Source: Pyrenopolyporus hunteri
Lineage: Eukaryota; Ascomycota; Sordariomycetes; Xylariales; Hypoxylaceae
DNA length: 64,000 bases
Assembly: GCA_902806595.1 (NCBI GenBank)
Contig: CADCXC010000008.1
Coordinates: 62,001 to 126,000 of the forward strand
Reading direction: 5' to 3'
Positions 11,122 through 21,732 of this stretch are shown one piece after another. The first letter of the stretch is position 1. The number at the start of each line of letters is the position of its first letter. The notes under the pieces are model-generated. The model worked only from the letters and a program-made list of their open reading frames with translations, had not been told where the DNA came from and did not search any database. A program made the translations under genes and the position numbers.

Positions 11122-14100
11122 ATGACATTAAATCCTCCTCGCGTCCTCATCGCGAACCGTGGCGAAATCGCCGTGCGTGGCATTAACGCCTGCAGAAAGC
11201 TCTCCTTCCCATGCATCTCCATTTTCACAGCTTCGGACGCCGGCTCACTTCATGTTCGTCTCGCCGATACGAGCGTCCTGCTTGAAGGGGAGGGACCCCA
11301 AGCGTATACCAACATGTAAACTCAGTTCACACAAATTATGCTCTAAATGATGAGTTCGACTAATAGAACGGCCTCATAGCGACGTGATCCTCGACATATG
11401 CTCGAAGCAAGACATAAATGCTGTCTTCCCGGGCTGCGGCTTCTTGAGCGAGAATGCCGAGTTTGCGCGGCGAGTTCACGACGCGGGCCTAGTTTTTATA
11501 GGCCCCGATAGTAAAGCGATTGAATGCATGGGCTTAAAACACATAGCAAGAAGCATAGCTACGGCTGCGGGTGTCCCTGTTATTCCAGGCTCGGGTTTGC
11601 TTCAGAGCGCCGAGGAAGCGCTCGGCATAGCTCAAACGATGGGATTCCCAGTGAGTTGTTATTTCTTAGTTCTCAACATCTCCCCTTTCTCTCGATATCG
11701 GCAACATAATTCATAGCATACTAAATTGATGGTTTTATTAACTTCGTCTTCCCCCTAGTTGATGTTGAAAGCCTCGGGGGGTGGCGGAGGCATGGGTCAA
11801 CGGGTGTGCTGGTCCGAAGATGAGCTTCCGTCGACCTTTGCATACGTACAGAGTCGCTCGAGAGAACTCTTCGGAGACGCGGGGGTATTCGCCGAGAAAT
11901 ATTACCCCGCGAGTCATCATATTGAAGTTCAGGTAACCAGCTGCCTAGAAATTATGCTGGCTCGCTAATCCGGCCCTAACTGCCTTGTCTTCTTCTCTAG
12001 GTTTTCGGCAACGGCGAAGAGGTGATACACTTCGGGGAGCGTGAGTGCAGCATCCAGAGGCGCCATCAGAAGGTAGGAATATATATGATATCTCTCACCG
12101 AAACATGTTCTATATTTACTAATAAGTTCTTTTAGGTGATTGAAGAATGCCCAAGCCCCTATTTGGTCGACAAACCAGAATTACGAAGACGGCTTACCTC
12201 CTGTGCGGTGGAATTGGCAAAATCGATCAAATATCGGTCAGCTGGTACCGTGGAGTTTCTCGTTGACGATGAGACGGGAAATTTCTTCTTCTTAGAAATG
12301 AATACTCGCTTGCAGGTTGAGCACGGTGTCACGGAACTCTGCTACGGTGTTGATCTCGTAGCTTTGATGCTAGAGCAAGCCGGGCATCAGCACGCAGGCA
12401 AAGCGGGGATCCCGTCCGACGAACTCCTAGGAATGCAACCGGGAGAAACCCCCACGGGCGCAGCCATTGAGGCTCGAGTGTGCTGCGAAAACCCGGCTGA
12501 TTCATTTCTCCCCAACTCCGGCCACGTCCAATCCATTGTTTGGCCTGACTTGCAGGGTCACGGCCGTGTGGACTCCTGGCTGCAGCTTGGGACCTTCGTT
12601 AGCCCCTATTTTGGTGAGTTTGGTTCGGAGTTGACTAACAGGCCTTCTCTGACACTACAATCCAGATTCATTATTAGCCAAGGTGATCGTATACGGCGCC
12701 ACAAGAGAAGAATCGATCACGAGAATGATAAAGGCCCTGGATATGTCCCAAGTGGGTGGGCTCATTACGAACTTGACATTTCTGGAATCCATTATTAGTT
12801 CGACTGGTGAGGCAGACGCCAAACACTCTTGACCAAAACCGAAGCTCCTTTTTGCGGCTAATTTCCTGAGCAGAATTCTCTACTGGAAGGACTCTTACAA
12901 CTTTTCTGGATACGCAATTCACTTTCGAACCCGCAGGGATTCAGGTAATTGAACCCGGCGCGTTCACCACTATCCAGCAAGCTAGACCACGGACCAGGAA
13001 AGGTTACGGCATACCAGCGAGCGGTCCAATGGATGACTTATCCGCTACAAGTACGTTTAACTCGCAAAGTGAAAATATTCCGCTTGAATTAATATTTATA
13101 TAATCGTTGACGCTGTATTATAGTTGCGAACCTGCTTGTCGAGAATCCGAGGGATATTGAATGCCTCGAGATAACTGCTCGTGGACCTGTGCTTCGTTTT
13201 CATAGCACAAGCGTAGTAGCCATTACTGGCTCATCGTTCGCAGTGACAGTGGATGGGAATTCAAAGGATATGTGGACTCGGATCGTCGTGAAACCGGGCG
13301 AGACACTTACAATAGGGGCATCCGCTTCTCCGGGGGCCCGGTGCTACATCGCCATTAAAGGGGGGCTTCCAAAAGTGTAAGTGTTTCGAATGAGATTCTG
13401 TTAACTCTTAGACACTAAATTGACATAATTGCAGGCCGGAGTGGCTTGGGTCCAAGTCTACTACGCCGAGCCTCGCCCTTGGAGGTCTCCAAGTAAGTAT
13501 CTCTCACAAAAACAAGAGGGAGAGCTACTAAGATTTTTTGAGGGCCGGCGACTTCAACGCGGCGACTTCTTCGAAATAGGACATCTTGATCAACCTGATC
13601 TACCTGGTGCTTATAAGCTTCCGCCGAGCCTAATTCCCCCGACTGACGTGGAGAGCATCTACGTGATGCATGGCCCACACGATTCCGACGACTACATCAC
13701 AGAGGCTGGCCGGCAAACGATCTATTCCAGCGAGTGGACCGTGGACTACAACTGTGATCGAACAGGAATCCGCCTGATCGGTCCACACATTGAATGGGCT
13801 CGGACGCACGGAGAAGACGGTGGTAGCCATCCTAGCAACGTCGTCGACTATCCGTATCCCTCGCCGGGAGGGATAAATTGGACCGGCGACAGTCCCGTGA
13901 TATTCCCGCAAGATGCTCCCGGATTGGGCGGCTTCGTATGCTCTTCTACAGTAGTCTTCGCAGACTTGTGGAAGTTAGGGCAGCTTAGGCCCGGGGGCAA
14001 GGTGCGGTTGACACCCGTATCATATAGTGCTGCGCGAGAGCTGGCGAAAGGGAAGGTCCAGTTCCTCAACGTAGTTTCAAATCACGTATCTACTGGTATT

Positions 14101-15569
14101 CTGGAGCCTGGTGATCCACGTTCTCTCCTATTGGCACATGACGAGAAACCAGAATCAGACGCAATATTGCAAGTGATCGGTGATAGTCGGGGAGGGCCTC
14201 GTCTTACGCTGCGCCAAGTATATCCATCCTACACCAAGTGGCTAGTAATTCTTCTTCGCTAATTTCATCAATATTAGGGCGCCGATCGTTTTATCATCGT
14301 CGACATAGACATGAAGCCTCTCAAGGTCGGCCTGGACACATCGGCGGCGGCGAACAACCTAGCTAGAGCTATCGAGAGCCGTAATATTCCAGGGACTTTC
14401 GTTCATGTGAATATTAGTTGTAAGAACAAGCCTCCTCATCCCCCAAAATCACCTGATATTGGAATAATATAGCTAAACCTAGGTGTCTATTCTTAACAGC
14501 CATAATGATCGAATACGAGCCTGAGGAAATTGCTCAATGGGACGTGGTCCGGTTAATCAACGAATCCCATCAACAGAGCACCAACCTTGAGAAGCCGCTG
14601 GCAGTCCGCCGTTTTCTCCTTCCCATAGTCTTCGACCACCCCTCGATTCACGAGGCCGAGCAACGTTACGCAACGCTGCAACGCGACAAGGCGGTCTACA
14701 TTCCTGACAACGTCTCGTATGTGCAACAGAACAACGGGCTTGCATCCCGCCGTGCCGTATTGGACCGCTTTCTGGACACGCGATTCGTTTCCGTTAGCGT
14801 CGGTTTCCTGAAGGGCCTGCCACTCTTGTGGCCCCTGCACCCTCTCTCGCGCCTTATCGCTCAGAAGTATAACCCGACACGTATTTCCACGCCCCCCGGT
14901 ACCGTAGGCCTCGGCGGCGGTTTGTTCTGTGTGTACCCGGACGACCAGCCCGGCGGGTACATGATGCTTGCGAGGTCTATTCCGCTGTGGGACACGTACG
15001 CGCTGCGGCCGGGGTTTAGGGAAGGCAAGCCGTGGCTGTGCGAGCCGTTCGACCTTGTGGAGTTCTACGAGGTGAGCGTCGAGGAGTACACCGAGATGAT
15101 GAGACAGTTTGATGCTGGTACGTACGAGATACGGATCGAAGAAGCCGTATTCGACGTCCGAGCCGAGCTCTCTCGTGAACACGAGTTGGACCAGTTGCCA
15201 GACGCAGTGGAGTTTCGTTCCAAACAAGCAATGGCAGCGGAACAGATGCGCATCCGCGAAGATCAATTGCTTGCAGAGTGGCGGCTAGATCTAGAGAAAA
15301 GCCATGCAAGCGCCCCAGATATATCCGACATAGCGTCAGGGGTAACGGTCTCCTCACCTCAAGTAGGCAAAGTGTGGAAGCTTCTCGTTAAACCCGGCGA
15401 TATAATAGAGAGTGGGAGCGCCGTGGCCGTGCTTGAAGCTATGAAGATGGAGATCGCGGTTATTCCGGATGAATCCCATCATGGCTTGGTGGTTAAGGAG
15501 CTTTTGGTGCGAGAAGGAATGTTAGTTTCGCCTGGGACGCCGCTTGTCCTCCTATGTGACCATGATTAG
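11122..15569 (+). CDS. lamA: LamA-like biotin-dependent lactam-utilisation enzyme (biotin carboxylase-KipA-KipI-biotinyl fusion)
   Basis: Twelve exons: 11122-11315, 11380-11650, 11759-11932, 12001-12072, 12136-12613, 12666-12806, 12874-13050, 13124-13376, 13435-13492, 13543-14217, 14278-14419, 14500-15569; 1234 residues. The biotin carboxylase comes first (RVLIANRGEIAVR, glycine loop KASGGGGGMG, ECSIQRRHQK, FLEMNTRLQVEH). Next is a KipA/AHS2 domain (EPGAFTTIQ, GIPASGPMDDLS), a KipI/AHS1 domain (ISSIMIEYEP, VYPDDQPGGYM) and a C-terminal biotinyl domain with AMKM, biotin Lys1194. This is the urea carboxylase order, but there is no N-terminal amidase, so it is not Dur1,2. KipI and KipA match 5-oxoprolinase subunits PxpB and PxpC. 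With the LamB neighbour this points to ATP-dependent opening of a lactam, as for A. nidulans lamA. Intron 9 uses a GAG acceptor, the weakest junction. Plain urea carboxylase remains the alternative. Confidence 0.8.
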
Positions 15570-15966
15570 GAGTTTGGGGTCTGTCTTCGTCCTGTATTAG
15601 GGATACCAATGAGCTTGATATGTTTAGAGCATGTAGTATACGAAGGGAATGTGTTACTCTAGTTACAGAAGAGCGACCTTCATGAGCTCCCTTAAGCTGT
15701 TTGAGGCCATTAGTTATTCTAGCTTGCCTGATTCGCTCTAATATCAAGCTACAGCGTTATTCAGACGAGTTGGCGGCTATTTTAACACAGGGCTGATCGG
15801 ACCAAGTCGTATCTCGATCCTACCAGGGATCCGAAACCAGTGGGAACCCCCGTGCTGGCGGGTAGTATGTCTCCGTACCAGTACGGTATGGAACGGCACT
15901 GGATGGCGTCGGTAATTAGTAGGCCGCATACGCCGTGTTCCCCCGCGGCCGATATCCTCAGGATTG

Positions 15967-15977
15967 ATTGGACCAAT
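15967..15977. promoter_or_regulatory. Inverted CCAAT pair upstream of lamB-like gene
   Basis: ATTGGACCAAT is a CCAAT box on each strand sharing one spacer base. It lies about 230 bp before the lamB-like ATG. CCAAT boxes bind the fungal Hap/AnCF complex, which cooperates with AmdR at omega-amino-acid and lactam genes in Aspergillus. The motif is seen directly; the regulatory role is inferred. Confidence 0.4.
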
Positions 15978-16015
15978 ATAGGCGCTAACAGCTGTCGGCT
16001 TCATGGGGTAGATGC

Positions 16016-16021
16016 AGATAG
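16016..16021 (+). promoter_or_regulatory. GATA-factor word upstream of lamB-like gene
   Basis: AGATAG fits HGATAR and lies about 185 bp before the start codon and about 40 bp from the inverted CCAAT pair. It is a weak clue taken alone. Confidence 0.25.
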
Positions 16022-16203
16022 CAAACTGTGTAATACCGAGAATGTAGTAGTGCGTATATGCGGGGTGAGGTTGGGGGTTTACATGTATCGATCGCCAGTG
16101 ACGATGGCTCCATCTTATAAGGAATATCAGTTTACAATTGACGCTTTATATGAATTCGACATATTTATATTCTACAACTTCGCTAAATCGTATTCCATCC
16201 AGG

Positions 16204-17044
16204 ATGTCTGACGACAAGACCCCGCGGCACAGAGTAGAGATTAACTGCGACATGGGAGAAGGGTTCGGAAGATGGAAGATGGTAGGTCTCTTTAATTTCC
16301 CATGTGTCACCCACCTCAGCCCACGCACGCACACACGCACGTACTTATCGCACCTAGGGGCCGGATGAGGACTTAATGCGTTATGTCGACGTAGCGAATG
16401 TCGCCTGTGGATTCCACGCCGGTGACCCTTCTACCATGTTGCGCACCGTCCGCCTGGCAAAGAAGCACGGCGTGCGTGTCGGCGCCCACCCAGGAATGCC
16501 AGACCTCCTCGGTTTTGGCAGACGGCGAATGGATATCTCTCCTGACGACATGTACGCGTCGGTGCTGTACCAGGTCGGAGCCTTGACGGGCGCGCTCGCT
16601 GCAGAGGACATGCCCCTGAACCACATCAAGCCACACGGCGAGCTGTACTTCTACATCCAGCGAGATGCCGCTGTTCGCGACGCCGTGCTCCGTGCTGTCC
16701 GCTCTTTCGGCGTCCCTCTCTACGGATTGCCCACCAAGCATATGGTCGAAGCATGCAAGGAAATCGGGGTAGAGCTTGTGCACGAATTCTACGTGGATAT
16801 CAACTATAATGACCTAGGCGAGCTCGTTCCCGTGGCGGAGTCCGATCCTGTGACTCCGGATCTTATCGTTGAGAGAATTCGTAATTTCGCGGAAACCGGC
16901 CAGACGATTAGCAAGACTGGGAACTCGGTAACTCTACCCGTCAACCGGCAGGACTTTAGTATATGCATCCACTCAGACCTACCAGGCGCTTTAGAAAATG
17001 CTACCGCAGCGAGGGCAGCTGTTGGCGAGAAGCGACAAACCTAA
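16204..17044 (+). CDS. lamB: LamB/YcsF family protein (5-oxoprolinase subunit A-like)
   Basis: Two exons, 16204-16281 and 16358-17044, give 254 residues, the usual family length. Motifs: VEINCDMGEGFGRW at the N-terminus, where metal/substrate residues sit; VANVACGFHAGDP just after the intron; VGAHPGMPDLLGFGRR; HIKPHGELY; and a C-terminal ICIHSDLPGA. These are the hallmark blocks of LamB/YcsF proteins, a TIM-barrel family related to NodB-type deacetylases. In bacteria the orthologue PxpA works with PxpB and PxpC in ATP-dependent 5-oxoproline hydrolysis. In A. nidulans lamB is needed for 2-pyrrolidinone use. Here the partner domains are fused in the gene directly upstream. Unlike the divergent Aspergillus pair as I recall it, both genes read in the same direction. 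An upstream in-frame ATG at 16138 is less likely as start. Confidence 0.9.
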
Positions 17045-18003
17045 ACTATTTTATATATTTCGCGCTTGTTTCGTACGCGAAGCAATTATTACCTGGACAG
17101 TTCGGTCCTTTCTACTATTTCGGTCTGTACCACTGGTGGAAATTGCTGAATTGGCACGGTGTTAATAAAATCACTCTCAAAGAGGCTGAGGAGAGATTTC
17201 AGAAGAGTTAAATAGCTGAATGGGGTGATGCCTTTCGATAATCTGAATATATTCTCTTTTAGTACGCCTAGTTTTTTCTCTCCTCTATTTCCCAAAGAAA
17301 AGAAGAAAATCCGGGGTAGTTGGGTTCCACGCAAGCCGGATACGGGCCTTTAAGGACGGCATGGCATGGATACTGTGCTTGTTGCCACTATTGTCAAGTT
17401 CTCGCTCTCCCGAGCATATAAACTGCCATCTATAGATATAAATAAACATCGAGGGCTTTTAAGGGGGCTTCCATGGGATAGATCCTTGGGAAATTGTTTA
17501 TTCACCTAAGTCGAGTGTCTAGACGATTGCTACTATTTTATGACGGCTTTTAAGTCGTAATGATATAAGGCCCTACAGATACCCATTCACCAAGGCGTGA
17601 TTGTCTCCCCCCACGACGGCTGGACTCGGTAAAGTTAATCAATTCTACGATCCAGATCTAGCCGCATAGAAGGACCGAAACTATGGAACCCGAACGGCCC
17701 AGCGCCTTGGCTATAGGGCCGGGGGGTCGCACACCGAATACAGATGTCGCAATCAGAGCGGGTCATCGCGCAAACTTAGGGGGGAGAATGAAAGCCTCCA
17801 ACATCGTCAAGTAATGAGCTATAAAAACAACATGGCTCGCCTCTCGCGCGAGCCGTTGCATCGGAATAAGGCGTTTCTGCGAGAGATTCGTTTTAACGAG
17901 TCTTGGGCGGTGTCGATAACGTCGTGGACGGCTCGACGCAGAATAGAGACTCTACAGCGTTATTTCTGGGTAGTCTATCTAGGTCTAGTCAACGCTGAAC
18001 AAA
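17045..18003. other. Intergenic, promoter of the Unc93-like transporter
   Basis: No gene seen. A CGATAA (GATA-type) word sits at 17914-17919, about 85 bp before the transporter ATG. An open frame starting at 17814 runs into the transporter in another frame and is a shadow of its GC-rich codons. Confidence 0.5.
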
Positions 18004-19631
18004 ATGGGCGTCTCATCTACCGCAGACCCGCCGACCGGCGGCGCCGCGACGGTGGAGGCGAAGCGAACTTGGTACCGCACGACGCTGTTCAACGCCTTCA
18101 TCATCGGGGGTGTGGGATTCATCGCGCCGGGGCTCTGGAACGCGATGAACAACCTGGGGGCGGGCGGCGCGCAGGAGCCGTACCTGGTGAACGCGGCGAA
18201 CTCGCTCGTGTTCGCCATCATGGGGTTCCTGTGCCTGTTCGGCGCGCCGCTGGCCAACCGCATCGGGCTGGACTGGACGCTGTTCCTCGGCGCGGTCGGG
18301 TACCCCGTGTACTCGGCGGGCCTGTACGTGAACAACCGGTTCGGCAACACGTGGCTGGTGCTGGTGGGCGCGGTCGCGTGCGGCTTCAGCGCGGGGCTGT
18401 TCTGGGCCAGCGAGGGCGCCGTCGCCATCGGGTACCCCGAGCCCGGCAAGCGCGGGCGCTACCTGAACATCTGGCTGTGGTTCCGCACGGGCGGGCCGCT
18501 GATCGGCGGCGCCATCGTGCTCGCGCTCAACAACGACGCGGGCGCCAAGGCCAAGGGCAAGGTCGGCTACCAGACGTACCTGGTGTTCATCGCGCTGCAG
18601 TGCATCGCGGCGCCGCTCGCGCTCGCGCTGTCGCCGCCCGAGAAGGTGCAGCGCGCCGACGGGTCCAAGGTGGTGATCAAGAGCGAGGGCTCGTTCGCCG
18701 GCGAGTTCCGCGCGCTGTGGACCACGTGCAAGCGCAGGGACGTGCTGATGCTGCTGCCGATCTTCTGGGCCGCCTACTTCAACCAGTACAGCAGCAACTT
18801 CCAGTCGTACTACTTCGGCGTGCGGGCGCGCGCCCTGATCGGCTTCGTGGGGAATTTCGGGACGCTGTTGTCGTCGCAGCTCATGAGCGTGCTGCTCGAC
18901 TACAAGGGCTTTCCCGTGAAGAAGCGCATCGTGATCGGGTTCTTCTCCGTCGTGGTATTACACATAGTCGCCTGGACGTACGGCTGGGTCGTCCAGGAGA
19001 AATACACGCGTAACCCTCCGGCGCACGATTGGGAGGATAAGGGCTTCGTTGAGGGCTTTTTCGTTCTGATCCTTTGGGACTTTGCGAGACAGGCGCTGCA
19101 GAACTGGCTTTGTAAGTGGACCCAGGTTGCGAGATGCGAGAGAAGGGTGTTCTTGAATAAGACCGGAACGTTAATACGCAGCAGATTACTTCATCGCTAG
19201 CAAAACCGATAATATCTCCGAACTGACGCGGCTCTCGGGAATTCTGAGGGGGCAGGAGAGTTTCGCTCAAGCCGTTAGCTTTGGTCTCAACACCCACAAA
19301 TGGGTCGGCGGGCGCGTGCCTCTAGCGGTGAATACGATATTGCTCGGTACGTTAAATCCATAGCCAACAAACGTCGCCGCCCCCTGATATATGCATCTCG
19401 ACTCCTTCTATGCATACAGACTAATCCTCTCTCTCTACAGGACTTGCCGTGTTCCCCACCTGGATTGTTGTCCGCGACCACGTCCCCGCCGAAAGGGAAA
19501 CTAAGCCTATCTCTGACAACGAAAGCCACGTGGAGGAGGGTCTTACCACTAGCGGACAGATTCTGGATGCGGATGAAAAGGAGAAATTTGCCGTTGGGAA
19601 GACAAACGTTGGAAGGGATGCTGCGATATAA
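18004..19631 (+). CDS. Unc93-like major facilitator membrane transporter
   Basis: Three exons, 18004-19111, 19185-19346 and 19441-19631, give 486 residues. About eleven hydrophobic helices are visible, from FNAFIIGGVGFIAPGLWNAMNNLG through GFLCLFGAPLANRIG, GLFWASEGAVAIGYP and WFRTGGPLIGGAIVLALNN to AVNTILLGLAVFPTWIVV. The tail is acidic and cytoplasmic. The AMNNLGAGG block and the FWASEGAVAIGYPE/RGRYL block are typical of fungal Unc93 (DUF895) carriers. The second intron-exon junction is a tandem CAGCAG acceptor, so a form one residue longer (starting at 19182) is also in frame. The substrate is unknown. Its position after lamA and lamB suggests uptake of the lactam or its product, which is inference. 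Exon 1 is strongly GC-rich compared with its flanks. Confidence 0.85.
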
Positions 19632-20128
19632 TAATAGACATCCGCCTACACCGGTGAGGTTTGAAAGCTAGTCGCCGTACGGAGACGGCCGTTGGAGAAA
19701 ACCTAGAGTAGTAATAATAATCGCCGCCGAGTTGTGCCCGTCACGAGGTTGCCTACCTTTGACTCCAGAATGTGTCTGTGACGAAAAGTCCGAGGAATCG
19801 CATAAAATTGTACACGGCATTCTCCGTATGGCGAATAGCTGATGCTGTTAAGGCTGAGAACGTGCGCCTTAACCCGACGGGACATCAGCGCGATCGGCGC
19901 TCTCTAACCGGGGCATTCACTAGTTTGGAAAGACGTCAGATCCGACCCGCGACGACGGGTCCTGATGAGAAACGTAACGCGGCGAAATACTCAAAATGCG
20001 GTTGCGCCTGAAGCGAAAGGAATAGAGTCGATGTCACGCCAGATATTTTGGCGGTATTAATTCATCTTACGTCTACTATTAAGGTTTATCGTGGTATCAT
20101 ATCCCAATGCCGTTTCATCTCTATACAA
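19632..20128. other. Convergent intergenic spacer
   Basis: 3' regions of the plus-strand transporter and minus-strand aur1. No gene or repeat seen. Confidence 0.5.
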
Positions 20129-21732
20129 TTAATCTCGTCTCCTATCGCTCTTGTCGCTCCGAATTGTCGAAGTCGGACTCGAGTTTCCGCTGGACGACGC
20201 CGAATGCATGAAGCTGTCCAGGACCGTGAACTCGTCCGCCCAGTCAGCGCTCCGCTTACGCGCTCCAACCGGTCCGTATCCAAGTTCTTCGTCTAACGCC
20301 TTATTCTTCTTCGACTCTCCGATCTCCACGTATTCGTATTGCCACCTGTACATCTTTCCGGGCTGCTGACGGGGCAGCCAAAATTTCTTCACCACGAAGA
20401 AGATCGAGTAAGCGATGATGGCGCCGCCAAGTAGATCGACGGCGTAGTGGTGGTTCAGATACATCGTTGCCCAGCAAATCCAGCAGACGTAGAATATACA
20501 TAGACCCTTCAGTCGGGGGAAGCAATAGGTGATGAATAAGGCTTCCAGAATCGCGTCGGCGGCGTGAAGACTCGGGAAGGCGCCGAAAGGCACAGGCGCT
20601 GTGGTAAAACTAGTAGTATACATATCGACGCCGAAGAGCGCATCGATCCGCGCCAATCCGGCTGGGGAGCCCTGCATTCCGTATTTTGCGGGTTCGAGGC
20701 CGTGCAGCCTCTCGTACCAGGGTGGCGTGCAGGGGAAGAAGAGCTGGATCGAAACACCCAAGACGCTCATCCATCCGAAACTCTTCGCGAACATCGGAAC
20801 GGTGCCTGGGGCGACGTAAATGAACATAATCGCCGAGCAGATGGCGGGGAGTCCGAAGTGACCGAGCCCATCTGGAATAGTCTATGTTAATTTCCTCTCA
20901 TCTTTTGCAATTTCCAATTTTCAAGTAACACCGCCCGGATCACTAAACCCCGAGAGTGGAACGCGACGTAGAAGTAGATCGGATCTTGTATAAATGGGGT
21001 AGCCTTACATGGAAACCAAGCAAACACATCGAGAACGGGATGCGTCCACCGCGAGAATATGTTTGAGAAATTGGTCCCGTATAAAATATCTTCTAATGCT
21101 GGAAGCACCTTTACGAGGATATCAGGGCGGATATCATAGGGAATAAATCTTGAATTATACAGTCAGTAACATGGTCCAATCTAGGCCGTCACTTGCTTCT
21201 GCTAAACAACCGGGAGATAGAGGAGAGGGAGGGAATAACGCAGACTAGATAGTCTCCGGACGTCTCTCCCGGTAGGGGTGCGATGGGATGCTTACCGGCT
21301 AGAGAAAAAGTATAAGAGATAAGTCCATATGGGCCACGAGGGAAGGAAGAACTGTCTGGTGATGGGCATGAAGAGGAGTAGAAGGTATCCCAGAGCGGCG
21401 AGGGTCTTGATGACGGGCGCGGACGGATCAATTATCCATAGAGAAAATATGGTGAAACCGGCCAGGCCGAGGTATTGCACGTCGAATACGCTCCATCTTC
21501 TCGTCCGTAACAGCTCGAAAGTATCCGTAATCTTGAAGGAAGTCTGTAGGGCGGCGATGCTCCTCGTCGGGCTAGAGCCGGACTCGCGCATTTGCTGCTT
21601 TGTGGAGGAACTGAACATTCGAGGCAGATTATAACGGCCGGGTATTGTCTTTAGCTTGGACGGACTCAACCTCTCGCGCCATCCCAGAGGGAGCTGTGTC
21701 TCCGTTTCGACGACTGTGTTTGTCTGCTGCAT
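20129..21732 (-). CDS. aur1: Inositol phosphorylceramide synthase catalytic subunit Aur1
   Basis: Three exons on the complement, 21296-21732, 21009-21148 and 20129-20871, total 439 residues. Aur1 transfers phosphoinositol from phosphatidylinositol to ceramide in the Golgi; it is essential in fungi and the target of aureobasidin A. The lipid-phosphatase-type active site is intact: GAFPSLHAADA, then YLNHHYAVDLLGGA, giving the catalytic His-His-Asp set. TM helices include YLGLAGFTIFSLWII, TLAALGYLLLLFMP, AICSAIMFIYVAPG and FGWMSVLGVSIQLFF. FIPYDIRPDILVKVLPALE and FPCTPPWYE are also family signatures. The N-terminal 60 residues and the Ser-rich C-terminus are cytosolic and variable. Both introns (20872-21008 and 21149-21295) preserve phase. 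Confidence 0.95.

Larger units (their letters stand above)
15570..16203. other. lamA-lamB intergenic region
   Basis: 634 bp between the two tandem plus-strand genes. It contains the inverted CCAAT pair and the GATA word listed separately. No gene was seen. Confidence 0.5.

Noticed and set aside
17814..19013. 399-codon plus-strand open frame
   Set aside because: It overlaps the Unc93-like transporter in another frame, is Arg/Gly/Val-rich and has no domains. It is a shadow of GC-rich codons.
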